Shown piece by piece: positions 55,801 to 64,000 of a stretch of DNA of 64,000 nucleotides (the stretch's first letter is position 1; each line of letters begins with the position of its first letter). The notes beneath the pieces were generated by a model. The model searched no databases, was not told the origin of the DNA, and saw only the letters and a program-made list of their open reading frames with translations. The DNA is from Choanephora cucurbitarum (taxonomy: Eukaryota > Mucoromycota > Mucoromycetes > Mucorales > Choanephoraceae), in assembly GCA_025331435.1 (NCBI GenBank), contig JAIWNI010000031.1, positions 222,488 through 286,487 of the forward strand, read 5' to 3'. Position numbers and translations under genes: made by a program.

Positions 55801-56217
55801 AGAGTGAAGGGGGATTTGTTGTAAAGCGGATAGCACCAGATCATTAGAGATACTGGGTGGAAAATAAACACAATGCACATTGACCTTATCAATTTTCAAG
55901 GAAAGAGTGTATGCATTGAGAGAGGGAAGTTGAGAGACAGAGAGTTGACAATGGGGAGAGATGAGTGCCGAAACACCACCAGATCCACGGTTGTGAGCAT
56001 TAACTAGCTTCTTGCCATAGAGATGGTACTGAGACCATTCAATTGGTAGATAGCCAGCAGTGAGCCAAGTTTCTGTCACAAAGAGGACATCAGTGTGAAG
56101 GACATGGGAAAGAACATCATGGACTGTTGAGGCCCGAAGACCGTTGGCATTCCAGATGCTGAGAGAAAAGGAGCGGAAGGGGTTTTGTGTAGAGAAAGGA
56201 TCTGTAAGAGGACTCAT
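52831..56217 (-). CDS. LINE ORF2: AP-endonuclease/reverse transcriptase
   Basis: Starts at ATG 56217 (TAATG overlap with ORF1) and runs 1128 residues. The APE-type endonuclease (about 14-230) shows IWNANGLR, FVTETWL, ICGDFNARFG and SDHRLLTLSF, with the catalytic Asn, Glu, Asp and Asp-His. The reverse transcriptase (about 500-780) shows YRPISLTSVMRKLFE, FLDIKAAYDTVDRRV, GVLQGSVLSPHLYSLYIN and LLFADDVAII (FADD near 735). A Ser/Pro-rich insert of variable length lies before FADD. Near the end CPCLSGAYISRDHFLSC is a CCHC-like zinc knuckle, followed by a Pro-rich tail encoded by GGA repeats. ORF2 nicks the target and primes reverse transcription there. No damage seen. Confidence 0.95.
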   Translation of the reverse strand: MSPLTDPFSTQNPFRSFSLSIWNANGLRASTVHDVLSHVLHTDVLFVTETWLTAGYLPIEWSQYHLYGKKLVNAHNRGSGGVSALISPHCQLSVSQLPSLNAYTLSLKIDKVNVHCVYFPPSISNDLVLSALQQIPLHSDSIICGDFNARFGALTGDSATNPRGLAMATWLEQCGLAVLNSSLSPGVATFSTFRREREVSSIIDLFVTNIPAKDMRSAQIVVESDLSLGSDHRLLTLSFDYASVAAGASAPTLAPRRLWNLSRLQDKEPLELFRFKFRSSVSPLCDALSTLVASPPTCRPDIDGLNATLNECFYNSLDGSVGVRAPRSGKWWKKYWTSEIESAARERDRCYSMWRHALGVDKAYWWSLHLDAHRSFRRLVSKAKRLSWKNFCAQLEKDFSKATATLSRIKRRRDCSSTYAHPDGPAASVDTMASHLATVYNGSLLPAPDARPSAPSPHDSLLPYALPQDLDIFSVDAITVHIQRLPLRKAPGSDHLKAEMLKAVAADLAPLLSLFFSLCYQWSYTPSLWRLANVFPIHKKNDPSDPANYRPISLTSVMRKLFEFCISRCLYEHSPPLDIAQGGFRPQRSPLDQALCLHDLMHDYLLTHHRRPVVAFLDIKAAYDTVDRRVIWNALADSSLPRPLLGLLINLFDDVQISVLIANHSSAPFSPVTGVLQGSVLSPHLYSLYINSLPSALRAAASAGTTLVCPPGSPSSPSSPSPPPSPIPLNCLLFADDVAIIGSSSQVQRMLNIAAEHSRSLGYRWSPSKCAVLNARPDGPRLTLYDEPLPLVDEFVYLGVPFRSKGISGPDLVSFRAAKAVKTMALLVSVGVHRNGFSLLLSSRLYACFIRPKIEYGLAIARLSSTDMKQLDDLQNRLVRMFIGGSWFQVAKHISCLPAMIHRYNVLVTRYVLRVQYLPDDCLLVLLRDQLRYPRLTKLLQQNALYLSLPDPPPVSNVELRAHFRRYWQDQFNRQMATQASRGRAVLLRACRPCTSKPDPILYLPMTTTARSRLVRWRLGRFANLREECPCLSGAYISRDHFLSCSALDPSLFFDLPSPPAGVHPIDHALNSLPVKASTDPPPFWSSLLQLLHAIDSLVHPLATIAPEPDPNGSWLPPPPPPSPPISP

Positions 56218-57155
56218 TAAAGAGACATTACAGAATTGCAATCATCAGATGCATTCTTGCTGAAAGCAAATGACTTGGAGTTTGGGTTAGCAGCTTGGTG
56301 GCGAGCACTAGCTTCACTAACGGCAGCATGAAGATCGGATTCATCGATCCAACCCCACTCCAAAAAGGAACGAGCAACAGAACCGACAACAAGAGGACGA
56401 AGGAAAGAAAGAGTGTCAAGGGCACGACTGTGCACAAGTTCGTGCAACTGATCAGCACGCTGATCAGCAGAGAGAGAGGCAAACTTGGGGTCAGCAAGGT
56501 GAACTGGATCCAATGGATCGAAATCCGAGATCAGTTCAGCACCAGCCTTCTGCATGACAGCAGTGAATTGCTCCACATACTGAACATGCATCAGGACACC
56601 GAGAACACCAGAAGCAGGAAAAGAAATGTCAAGGACACGGCCGGTATCAACGCCAATGCGGCGAAGACGAGAACGAACCTCAGATCTATTGATCTTACGA
56701 GAGCGGCCAAGGTAAACATATTTAAAGCCTTGAGGACCTTTGGCCCCAGGGCTCATAAAAGCACGAGCAGCAGCAGCACGCTTTTTTGTAGAAGGTGCAC
56801 GAGCCTTTTTGGCAGGTGCAGCAGCAGAGACAGGAGAGGAGAGAGCAGGTTTGGCAGCAGCAGCGGCCCAAGAAGAAGCAGAGGTACCATTTGTATCATC
56901 TGATACAGAGCGTACAGGATTAGCTACCTGTGAGTTGACTAAATTGAGAAGTCTTTCATTCTCAGAGATTAGTTTTTTATTTTTTTCCTCTAGGGAAAAA
57001 ATTTTTTCTTGCAGAGACTCTATGTGTTTGAAGAGCCCATCGTGTTGTTGAACTTGTTGTTGCAATTGCACAACAAGATTGTAGAGCTGGTGCACGTCAA
57101 CAGGTTGATCGCGCACGAAAGAGGTGGGTGCAGTTTGTTGCATTGGTGTAGTCAT
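56217..57155 (-). CDS. LINE ORF1: coiled-coil nucleic-acid-binding-like protein
   Basis: 312 residues. After a short leader comes a Gln/Leu/Lys coiled coil (about 20-75: LYNLVVQLQQQVQQHDGLF through LISENERLLNLV), then a low-complexity Ala/Pro/Lys/Arg stretch (about 95-130). A conserved beta-alpha domain of about 150 residues (FKYVYLGRSRKINRSEVRSRLRR) follows, perhaps a diverged RRM-like fold. The stop overlaps the ORF2 start. ORF1 proteins of L1-like elements form trimers and package the RNA; the same is inferred here. It differs from the unit 2 copy mainly in the Ala-rich linker. Confidence 0.88.
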   Translation of the reverse strand: MTTPMQQTAPTSFVRDQPVDVHQLYNLVVQLQQQVQQHDGLFKHIESLQEKIFSLEEKNKKLISENERLLNLVNSQVANPVRSVSDDTNGTSASSWAAAAAKPALSSPVSAAAPAKKARAPSTKKRAAAARAFMSPGAKGPQGFKYVYLGRSRKINRSEVRSRLRRIGVDTGRVLDISFPASGVLGVLMHVQYVEQFTAVMQKAGAELISDFDPLDPVHLADPKFASLSADQRADQLHELVHSRALDTLSFLRPLVVGSVARSFLEWGWIDESDLHAAVSEASARHQAANPNSKSFAFSKNASDDCNSVMSL

Positions 57156-57377
57156 CTTGAAAACTAATGTTCCAAAAGGACTTGAAAAAAATTACGCTGG
57201 AAGGTGCCTGAAGATCTAAGCTTGTTATCCAAGGTTACGTATGTGATGATGAGTTGACTAGGCTTCTGGCTAATAGACTTCTTTAGTGTATTAGCGTTCT
57301 GATTGGCTGTAAAGGGGGAGATCACGTGACTTTTGTTACACAAAGCTAAAAAAGTTATAAAAAAGCGAAAGAAAGGT
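57156..57377 (-). promoter_or_regulatory. LINE unit 1 5' region / presumed internal promoter
   Basis: 222 bases, near identical to 61988-62208 (one base length difference). Contains the palindrome TCACGTGA at 57322-57329 (an E-box/bHLH-like site), attggct just upstream on the plus strand, and TATAAAAAA-type runs at the junction. It is all that lies between ORF1 of unit 1 and the 3' end of unit 2. Confidence 0.6.
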
Positions 57378-57673
57378 GCTTCCTTGGCTCAGGTGAAACA
57401 TTATATTTTATTATATACAACAATTCTTTGGGCAACTCTATGGAGCATAAGCCGAATTGGATGAACTAAACTAAATAAAAGAGTGGGAAAAAGTACAAAA
57501 AACCCAGCAGAAAAACGAACAAAAGGGAAAAAGAGGAAACAGAAGGACAGGAAGAGAGAGCAACAGAGTACTCAGACAACTTTAGAGCCCAAAGGCAGCA
57601 CCAACGGATGGGAACTTTGATAATCACTTACCACCGTGGTTGCGCAGTGAGCAGGCTAAAGAGGTCATTTTGT

Positions 57674-60600
57674 CTATGGAGAGATCGGAGGAGAAGGAGG
57701 AGGAGAAGGAGGAGGAGGAGGAGGAGGAGGAGGAGGAAGCCATGATCCATTTGGATCAGGTTCTGGAGCGATGGTAGCAAGAGGATGCACCAGAGAGTCT
57801 ATTGCATGAAGCAATTGGAGAAGAGAGGACCAAAAAGGAGGGGGATCAGTGGAAGCCTTTACAGGCAGAGAGTTGAGGGCATGGTCGATCGGATGAACGC
57901 CAGCCGGAGGAGAAGGGAGGTCGAAAAAGAGGGATGGATCAAGTGCACTACAAGACAAGAAATGATCTCTTGAAATGTAGGCACCGGAGAGGCAGGGACA
58001 TTCTTCACGAAGATTCGCAAAGCGACCAAGACGCCAACGAACAAGCCTACTGCGAGCAGTAGTTGTCATTGGGAGGTAGAGGATGGGATCCGGCTTTGAA
58101 GTGCACGGACGACAGGCACGCAAGAGGACAGCACGGCCACGAGAAGCTTGAGTTGCCATTTGGCGGTTGAACTGATCCTGCCAATATCGCCTAAAGTGAG
58201 CACGAAGCTCAACATTAGAGACAGGCGGTGGATCAGGGAGAGAGAGGTAGAGAGCATTCTGTTGAAGAAGCTTAGTAAGGCGAGGGTACCGCAGTTGATC
58301 ACGTAAGAGCACAAGCAAGCAGTCATCAGGGAGGTATTGTACACGAAGAACGTATCTTGTGACAAGGACATTGTACCTATGAATCATAGCAGGCAGGCAA
58401 GTGATGTGTTTTGCTACTTGAAACCAAGAGCCACCAATGAACATACGGACCAGCCGGTTTTGAAGGTCATCGAGCTGTTTCATATCTGAAGAGGAGATAC
58501 GGGCAATAGCCAACCCATACTCTATCTTTGGACGGATAAAGCAGGTATACAGTCGAGAGGACAAGAGGAGAGAGAAGCCGTTACGGTGGACACCTACTGA
58601 GACCAGCAGGGCCATGGTCTTGACAGCCTTAGCTGCACGAAAAGAGACAATATCGGGACTAGAAATGCCCTTTGAGCGAAAGGGTACACCGAGGTATACA
58701 AATTCGTCAACGAGCGGTAACGGTTCATCGTACAACGTCAATCGTGGGCCATCAGGTCGTGCGTTGAGGACAGCACATTTAGACGGACTCCAGCGATATC
58801 CGAGGGAGCGAGAATGCTCAGCGGCAATGTTCAGCATCCGTTGGACCTGACTACGAGAGCCAATGATCGCAACGTCGTCCGCAAAAAGAAGACAATTCAG
58901 AGGAATTGGAGAGGTAGAAGGCGAACCAGGTGGACATACCGAAGTAGTACCATCCGAGGCAGCAGCGCGGAGAGCAGAGGGAAGCGAGTTGATGTACAAA
59001 GAGTACAGATGCGGGGAAAGAACAGAGCCTTGTAGAACACCAGTGACAGGAGTAAAAGGCGCAGAGGAATGGTTAGCGATCAGCACCGAAATCTGAACGT
59101 CATCAAACAAGTTGATGAGCAATCCGAGAAGTGGGCGAGGTAGAGAAGAATCAGCCAGAGCATTCCAGATGACACGTCGGTCAACTGTGTCATAAGCAGC
59201 CTTGATGTCAAGAAAAGCAACCACAGGACGGCAATGATTGGTAAGCAGGTAGTCATGCATCAAGTCATGCAAGCAGAGGGCTTGATCCAGAGGGCTACGC
59301 TGCGGGCGAAAGCCACCTTGCGCAATGTCAAGTGGAGGCGAGTGTTCATAGAGACAGTCAGAGATGGCAAACTCAAAGAGCTTACGCATAACCGACGTCA
59401 GAGAGATTGGCCGATAGTTTGCAGGATCAGAGGGATCGTTTTTCTTGTGTATCGGAAATACACTGGCTAGACGCCAGAGAGAAGGAGTGTAAGACCATTG
59501 ATAACACAGAGAGAAGAAGAGAGAGGAGCGGGGCAAGGTCCGTTGCAACGGCCTTCAGCATTTCTGCTTTCAGGTGATCGCTACCCGGTGCCTTGCGTAG
59601 AGGTAACCGCTTGATGTGATCCATGATAGCATCTACAGAGAAAATGTCCAAATCATCAGGCAGAGCAAAAGGAAGCAAACTATCGTGAGGTGATGGAGCA
59701 GAAGGGCGAGCGTCAGGCGCAGGCAAAAGGGAACCATTGTAGACAGTGGCCAAGTGAGAGGCCATGGTATCCACTGATGCAGCAGGACCGTCAGGATGAG
59801 CATAGGTTGATGAGCAGTCACGACGCCTTTTTATCCTTGAAAGAGTGGCCGTAGCTTTAGAGAAATCTTTTTCAAGTTGGGCACAGAAATTCTTCCAAGA
59901 GAGACGTTTTGCCTTTGATACCAAACGACGGAACGAACGATGAGCATCAAGATGCAACGACCACCAGTACGCTTTGTCAACACCTAGGGCGTGACGCCAC
60001 ATACTATAACAGCGATCGCGTTCACGAGCAGCAGACTCGATTTCCGAAGTCCAGTATTTCTTCCACCACTTACCAGACCGAGGTGCTCTCACACCAACCG
60101 ATCCATCCAAGGAATTGTAGAAGCACTCATTAAGAGTAGCATTCAGACCATCAATGTCAGGGCGGCATGTAGGAGGAGAAGCGACCAGAGTGGACAGTGC
60201 ATCACACAGAGGCGACACACTAGACCGAAACCTTGAACCTAAACAGTTCTAGAGGTTCCTTATCTTGCAAGCGAGACAGGTTCCAAAGCCGTCTAGGAGC
60301 CAAGGTTGGCGCCGAAGCACCAGCAGCCACAGACGCATAGTCGAAAGACAGAGTCAACAATCTATGGTCAGAGCCAAGAGACAAGTCAGATTCTACCACG
60401 ATCTGAGCCGAACGCATATCCTTTGCAGGTATATTTGTTACGAACAGATCGATGATGCTACTCACTTCCCTTTCACGCCGAAACGTAGAAAAGGTAGCAA
60501 CACCTGGAGAAAGAGACGAGTTGAGCACAGCCAACCCACATTGTTCAAGCCATGTTGCCATAGCAAGTCCACGGGGATTGGTAGCGGAATCACCGGTAAG

Positions 60601-61059
60601 AGCACCAAAACGAGCATTGAAGTCACCACAGATAATGGAGTCAGAGTGAAGGGGGATTTGTTGTAAAGCGGATAGCACCAGATCATTAGAGATACTGGGT
60701 GGAAAATAAACACAATGCACATTGACCTTATCAATTTTCAAAGAAAGAGTGTATGCATTGAGAGAGGGAAGTTGAGAGACAGAGAGTTGACAATGAGGAG
60801 AGATGAGTGCCGAAACACCACCAGAACCACGGTTGTTTGCGTTTATTAGCTTCTTGCCATAGAGATGGTACTGAGACCACTCAACTGGAAGAAAGCCAGA
60901 TGTGAGCCAAGTTTCTGTCACAAAGAGGACATCGGTGTGGAGGACATGGGATAGGACATCGTGGATGGTTGAGGCCCGAAGGCCATTAGCATTCCAGATG
61001 CTTAGAGAGAAGGAGCGGAGAGGGGTGGGTATAGAGAAAGGATCTGTAAGAGGACTCAT
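57674..61059 (-). pseudogene. LINE ORF2, unit 2, broken by two frameshifts
   Basis: Three segments in different frames: 61059-60220 (endonuclease, intact motifs), 60218-59427 (linker) and 59548-57674 (reverse transcriptase with FADD, CCHC knuckle and Pro tail). The first break is an extra C in cgaaaccttg near 60232 (unit 1 has cgaaacttg). The second is a net two-base loss in the purine run near 59511-59528. The Ser/Pro insert before FADD is shorter than in unit 1. Confidence 0.92.
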
Positions 61060-61946
61060 TAAAGAGACATTACAGAATCACTATCGTCAGAGCCGGTCTT
61101 TGAGAAAGCAAAGGACTTGGCACGGGGATCTTGAGCCTGTTGGCGAGAGTGAGCAGCGGCGACAGCAGAACGGAGATCGGTGTCATCGATCCATCCCCAA
61201 TCCAAAAAGGAACGGGCAACAGAACCGACAACAACAGGACGAAGGAAAGAGAGAGTGTCAAGAGCACGACCGTTAACCAGCTCATGCATTTGAGCGGCAC
61301 GTTGGTCGACCGACAGAGAGGCAAACTTGGGATCAGCAAGGTTGGATGGATCCAAAGGATCGAAATCCTTCACAAGCTCAGCGCCAGCCTTCTGCATGAC
61401 AGCAGTGAATTGCTCCACATACTGAACATGCATCAGCACGCCAAGAACACCAGAAGCAGGAAAAGAGATGTCGAGGACACGACCGGTATCGACGCCAATG
61501 CGTCTGAGACGAGAGCGCACTTCAGATCGGTTGATCTTTCGTGAACGCCCAAGGTAAATGTACTTAAAGCCTTGAGGACCTTTGGCCTCAGGGCTCATGA
61601 AAGCGCGAGCAGCAGCTACACGCTTTTTGGTAGAAGGTGCACGAGCCTTCTTGGCAGGTGCAGAGGTAGGAGCGGCGGGTTTGGCAGCGGTATCCGCCCA
61701 AGAGGAAGCAGCAGGACCATCTGTTGGCACAGAAGCTTGAGTATCAGGCAACGTCACCTGAGTGTTAACCATATTGAGAAGTCTTTCATTCTCAGAGATT
61801 AGTTTTTTGTTGTTTTCCTCTAGGGAAAAAATTTTTTCTTGTAGAGACTCTATGTGTTTGAAGAGCCCATCGTGTTGTTGAACTTGTTGTTGCAATTGCA
61901 CAACAAGATTGTAGAGCTGGTGCACGTCAACAGGTTGATCGCGCAC
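61059..61946 (-). pseudogene. LINE ORF1, unit 2, start region damaged
   Basis: The frame is open from about 61946 to the TAA at 61061-61059 (TAATG overlap kept), about 295 residues. The ATG that matches unit 1 (61987-61985) is thrown out of frame by two single-base insertions (gtaagtc for gtagtc, and gttcagttgc for gtttgttgc). The next in-frame ATG lies after the coiled coil. The Ala-rich linker is shorter than in unit 1. Confidence 0.8.
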
Positions 61947-61987
61947 GAAAGAGGTGGGTGCAGTTCAGTTGCATTGGTGTAAGTCAT

Positions 61988-62208
61988 CTTGAAAACTAAT
62001 GTTCCAAAAGGACTTGAAAAAAATACGCTGGAAGGTGCCTGAAGATCTAAGCTTGTTATCCAAGGTTACGTATGTGATGATGAGTTGACTAGGCTTCTGG
62101 CTAATAGACTTCTTTAGTGTATTAGCGTTCTGATTGGCTGTAAAGGGGGAGATCACGTGACTTTTGTTACACAAAGCTAAAAAAGTTATAAAAAAGCGAA
62201 AGAAAGGT
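61988..62208 (-). promoter_or_regulatory. LINE unit 2 5' region / presumed internal promoter
   Basis: 221 bases, matching 57156-57377 except for small differences. It keeps TCACGTGA at 62153-62160 and joins unit 3 directly at 62209. Confidence 0.6.
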
Positions 62209-64000
62209 GCTTCCTTGGCTCAGGTGAAACATTATATTTTATTATATACAACAATTCTTTGGGCAACTCTATGGAGCATAAGCCGAATTGGATGAACTAA
62301 ACTAAATAAAAGAGTGGGAAAAAGTACAAAAAACCCAGCAGAAAAACGAACAAAAGGGAAAAAGAGGAAACAGAAGGACAGGAAGAGAGAGCAACAGAGT
62401 ACTCAGACAACTTTAGAGCCCAAAGGCAGCACCAACGGATGGGAACTTTGATAATCACTTACCACCGTGGTTGCGCAGTGAGCAGGCTAAAGAGGTCATT
62501 TTGTCTATGGAGAGATCGGAGGAGAAGGAGGAGGAGGAGGAGGAGGAGGAGGAGGAAGCCATGATCCATTTGGATCAGGTTCTGGAGCGATGGTAGCAAG
62601 AGGATGCACCAGAGAGTCTATTGCATGAAGCAATTGGAGAAGAGAGGACCAAAAAGGAGGGGGATCAGTGGAAGCCTTTACAGGCAGAGAGTTGAGGGCA
62701 TGGTCGATCGGATGAACGCCAGCCGGAGGAGAAGGGAGGTCGAAAAAGAGGGATGGATCAAGTGCACTACAAGACAAGAAATGATCTCTTGAAATGTAGG
62801 CACCGGAGAGGCAGGGACATTCTTCACGAAGATTCGCAAAGCGACCAAGACGCCAACGAACAAGCCTACTGCGAGCAGTAGTTGTCATTGGGAGGTAGAG
62901 GATGGGATCCGGCTTTGAAGTGCACGGACGACAGGCACGCAAGAGGACAGCACGGCCACGAGAAGCTTGAGTTGCCATTTGGCGGTTGAACTGATCCTGC
63001 CAATATCGCCTAAAGTGAGCACGAAGCTCAACATTAGAGACAGGCGGTGGATCAGGGAGAGAGAGGTAGAGAGCATTCTGTTGAAGAAGCTTAGTAAGGC
63101 GAGGGTACCGCAGTTGATCACGTAAGAGCACAAGCAAGCAGTCATCAGGGAGGTATTGTACACGAAGAACGTATCTTGTGACAAGGACATTGTACCTATG
63201 AATCATAGCAGGCAGGCAAGTGATGTGTTTTGCTACTTGAAACCAAGAGCCACCAATGAACATACGGACCAGCCGGTTTTGAAGGTCATCGAGCTGTTTC
63301 ATATCTGAAGAGGAGATACGGGCAATAGCCAACCCATACTCTATCTTTGGACGGATAAAGCAGGTATACAGTCGAGAGGACAAGAGGAGAGAGAAGCCGT
63401 TACGGTGGACACCTACTGAGACCAGCAGGGCCATGGTCTTGACAGCCTTAGCTGCACGAAAAGAGACAATATCGGGACTAGAAATGCCCTTTGAGCGAAA
63501 GGGTACACCGAGGTATACAAATTCGTCAACGAGCGGTAACGGTTCATCGTACAACGTCAATCGTGGGCCATCAGGTCGTGCGTTGAGGACAGCACATTTA
63601 GACGGACTCCAGCGATATCCGAGGGAGCGAGAATGCTCAGCGGCAATGTTCAGCATCCGTTGGACCTGACTACTAGAGCCAATGATCGCAACGTCATCCG
63701 CGAAGAGAAGGCAATTCAAAGGAATTGGCGAAGGAGGAGGAGAAGGAGAGAAAGGAGAAGAAGGCGAACCTGGTGGACATACCGAAGTAGTACCATCCGA
63801 GGCAGCAGCACGGAGAGCAGAGGGAAGCGAGTTGATGTACAAAGAGTACAGATGCGGGGAGAGAACAGAGCCTTGTAGAACACCAGTGACAGGAGTAAAA
63901 GGCGCAGAGGAATGATTAGCGATCAGCACCGAAATCTGAACGTCATCAAACAAGTTGATGAGCAATCCAAGAAGTGGGCGGGGTAGAGAGGAATCAGCCA
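62209..64000 (-). mobile_element. LINE unit 3, 3' part, running off the right edge
   Basis: Contains the 3' UTR and the C-terminal part of ORF2. Unit 2 to unit 3 offset is 4831 bases. Its sequence is a mosaic: mostly like unit 2, but like unit 1 in the segment around 63661-63775. Confidence 0.9.
62505..64000 (-). CDS. LINE ORF2, unit 3, partial (reverse transcriptase C-terminal half)
   Basis: The frame is open from the window edge to the stop at 62505, about 498 residues. It holds SSLPRPLLGLLINLFDD, GVLQGSVLSP, LLFADDVAIIG, the CCHC-like knuckle and the Pro-rich tail. No break is seen in this part. The endonuclease half lies beyond the window. Confidence 0.92.
   Translation of the reverse strand, partial: ADSSLPRPLLGLLINLFDDVQISVLIANHSSAPFTPVTGVLQGSVLSPHLYSLYINSLPSALRAAASDGTTSVCPPGSPSSPFSPSPPPSPIPLNCLLFADDVAIIGSSSQVQRMLNIAAEHSRSLGYRWSPSKCAVLNARPDGPRLTLYDEPLPLVDEFVYLGVPFRSKGISSPDIVSFRAAKAVKTMALLVSVGVHRNGFSLLLSSRLYTCFIRPKIEYGLAIARISSSDMKQLDDLQNRLVRMFIGGSWFQVAKHITCLPAMIHRYNVLVTRYVLRVQYLPDDCLLVLLRDQLRYPRLTKLLQQNALYLSLPDPPPVSNVELRAHFRRYWQDQFNRQMATQASRGRAVLLRACRPCTSKPDPILYLPMTTTARSRLVRWRLGRFANLREECPCLSGAYISRDHFLSCSALDPSLFFDLPSPPAGVHPIDHALNSLPVKASTDPPPFWSSLLQLLHAIDSLVHPLATIAPEPDPNGSWLPPPPPPPPPPSPPISP

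Larger units (their letters stand above)
52535..57377 (-). mobile_element. LINE unit 1 (complete non-LTR retrotransposon, 4.84 kb)
   Basis: Transcribed right to left: 5' region (57377-57156), ORF1 (57155-56217), ORF2 (56217-52831) and a 296-base 3' UTR ending at 52535 without a poly(A) tail. Both frames are open, so this copy could be functional. Its 5' end abuts the 3' end of unit 2 with no other DNA in between. Unit-to-unit offset is 4843 bases. It is clearly richer in G+C than the host genes to the left. The two-ORF APE-type design matches Grem-LINE1 of Mucoromycotina; identity to that family is inference. Confidence 0.9.
57378..62208 (-). mobile_element. LINE unit 2 (complete length, frameshifted, 4.83 kb)
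   Basis: Same layout as unit 1, joined head-to-tail on both sides. ORF2 has two frameshifts and ORF1 has lost its start by two single-base insertions. These make the copy defective while the overall identity to unit 1 stays very high. Confidence 0.9.

Noticed and set aside
55068..55824. Several plus-strand open frames across the LINE endonuclease/linker region, repeated in unit 2
   Set aside because: They mirror ORF2 on the opposite strand in a GC-rich sequence; their conservation follows from copy identity, not from coding.

Overview
The window looks like nuclear DNA of an early-diverging filamentous fungus, most likely Mucoromycota (Mucorales). It is AT-rich. Its genes are split by many short GT-AG introns of about 50-80 nt. 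The protein set is fungal (APC10, MRD1, cyclin H, Rpt5, Atg17). The transposon set (KDZ element, MULE-OTU remnant, a TnpB-like family, a tandem two-ORF LINE) resembles that reported from Mucorales. This placement is inference; no species is claimed. All splice models were assembled by hand from GT/AG sites, reading frame and family alignment.

Region 1 (1-34 kb) is a gene-dense euchromatic arm. In order it holds: a retrotransposon fragment at the edge; a phytanoyl-CoA-dioxygenase-like gene; an unrecognised seven-helix membrane protein; APC10/DOC1; a CsbD-like small stress protein; MRD1 (five RRMs, start codon split by an intron); a TauD/TfdA-like dioxygenase; cyclin H (TFIIH/CAK), whose stop overlaps that of a convergent ING-family PHD protein; an Apd1-like 2Fe-2S protein; the proteasome ATPase Rpt5; a large two-lobed FUSC/BRE4-like membrane protein; a FAR1-type zinc-finger regulator; a tiny SCOC-like coiled-coil gene with a 32-nt exon; a decayed TnpB/Fanzor-like ORF; Atg17; and an F-box protein. 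These are mostly unlinked housekeeping genes (cell cycle, transcription, rRNA processing, protein turnover, autophagy), with no obvious pathway cluster.

Region 2 (34.7-64 kb) is a transposon island with no recognisable host gene. It holds a broken MULE transposase-OTU gene. A 7.26-kb KDZ DNA transposon follows, with 153-bp terminal inverted repeats and three multi-exon genes. Next is an intact 5.8-kb Ty3-type chromovirus with identical 389-bp LTRs and a 5-bp target duplication. A 1.59-kb foldback element with 350-bp inverted arms comes after it. The island ends with a head-to-tail tandem array of a 4.8-kb non-LTR retrotransposon (two full units, and a third running off the right edge). Each LINE unit has ORF1 and ORF2 joined by a TAATG stop/start overlap. 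In Mucor, two-ORF LINEs (Grem-LINE1) flank the centromeres, so the right edge may be approaching pericentric DNA. That last point is inference.
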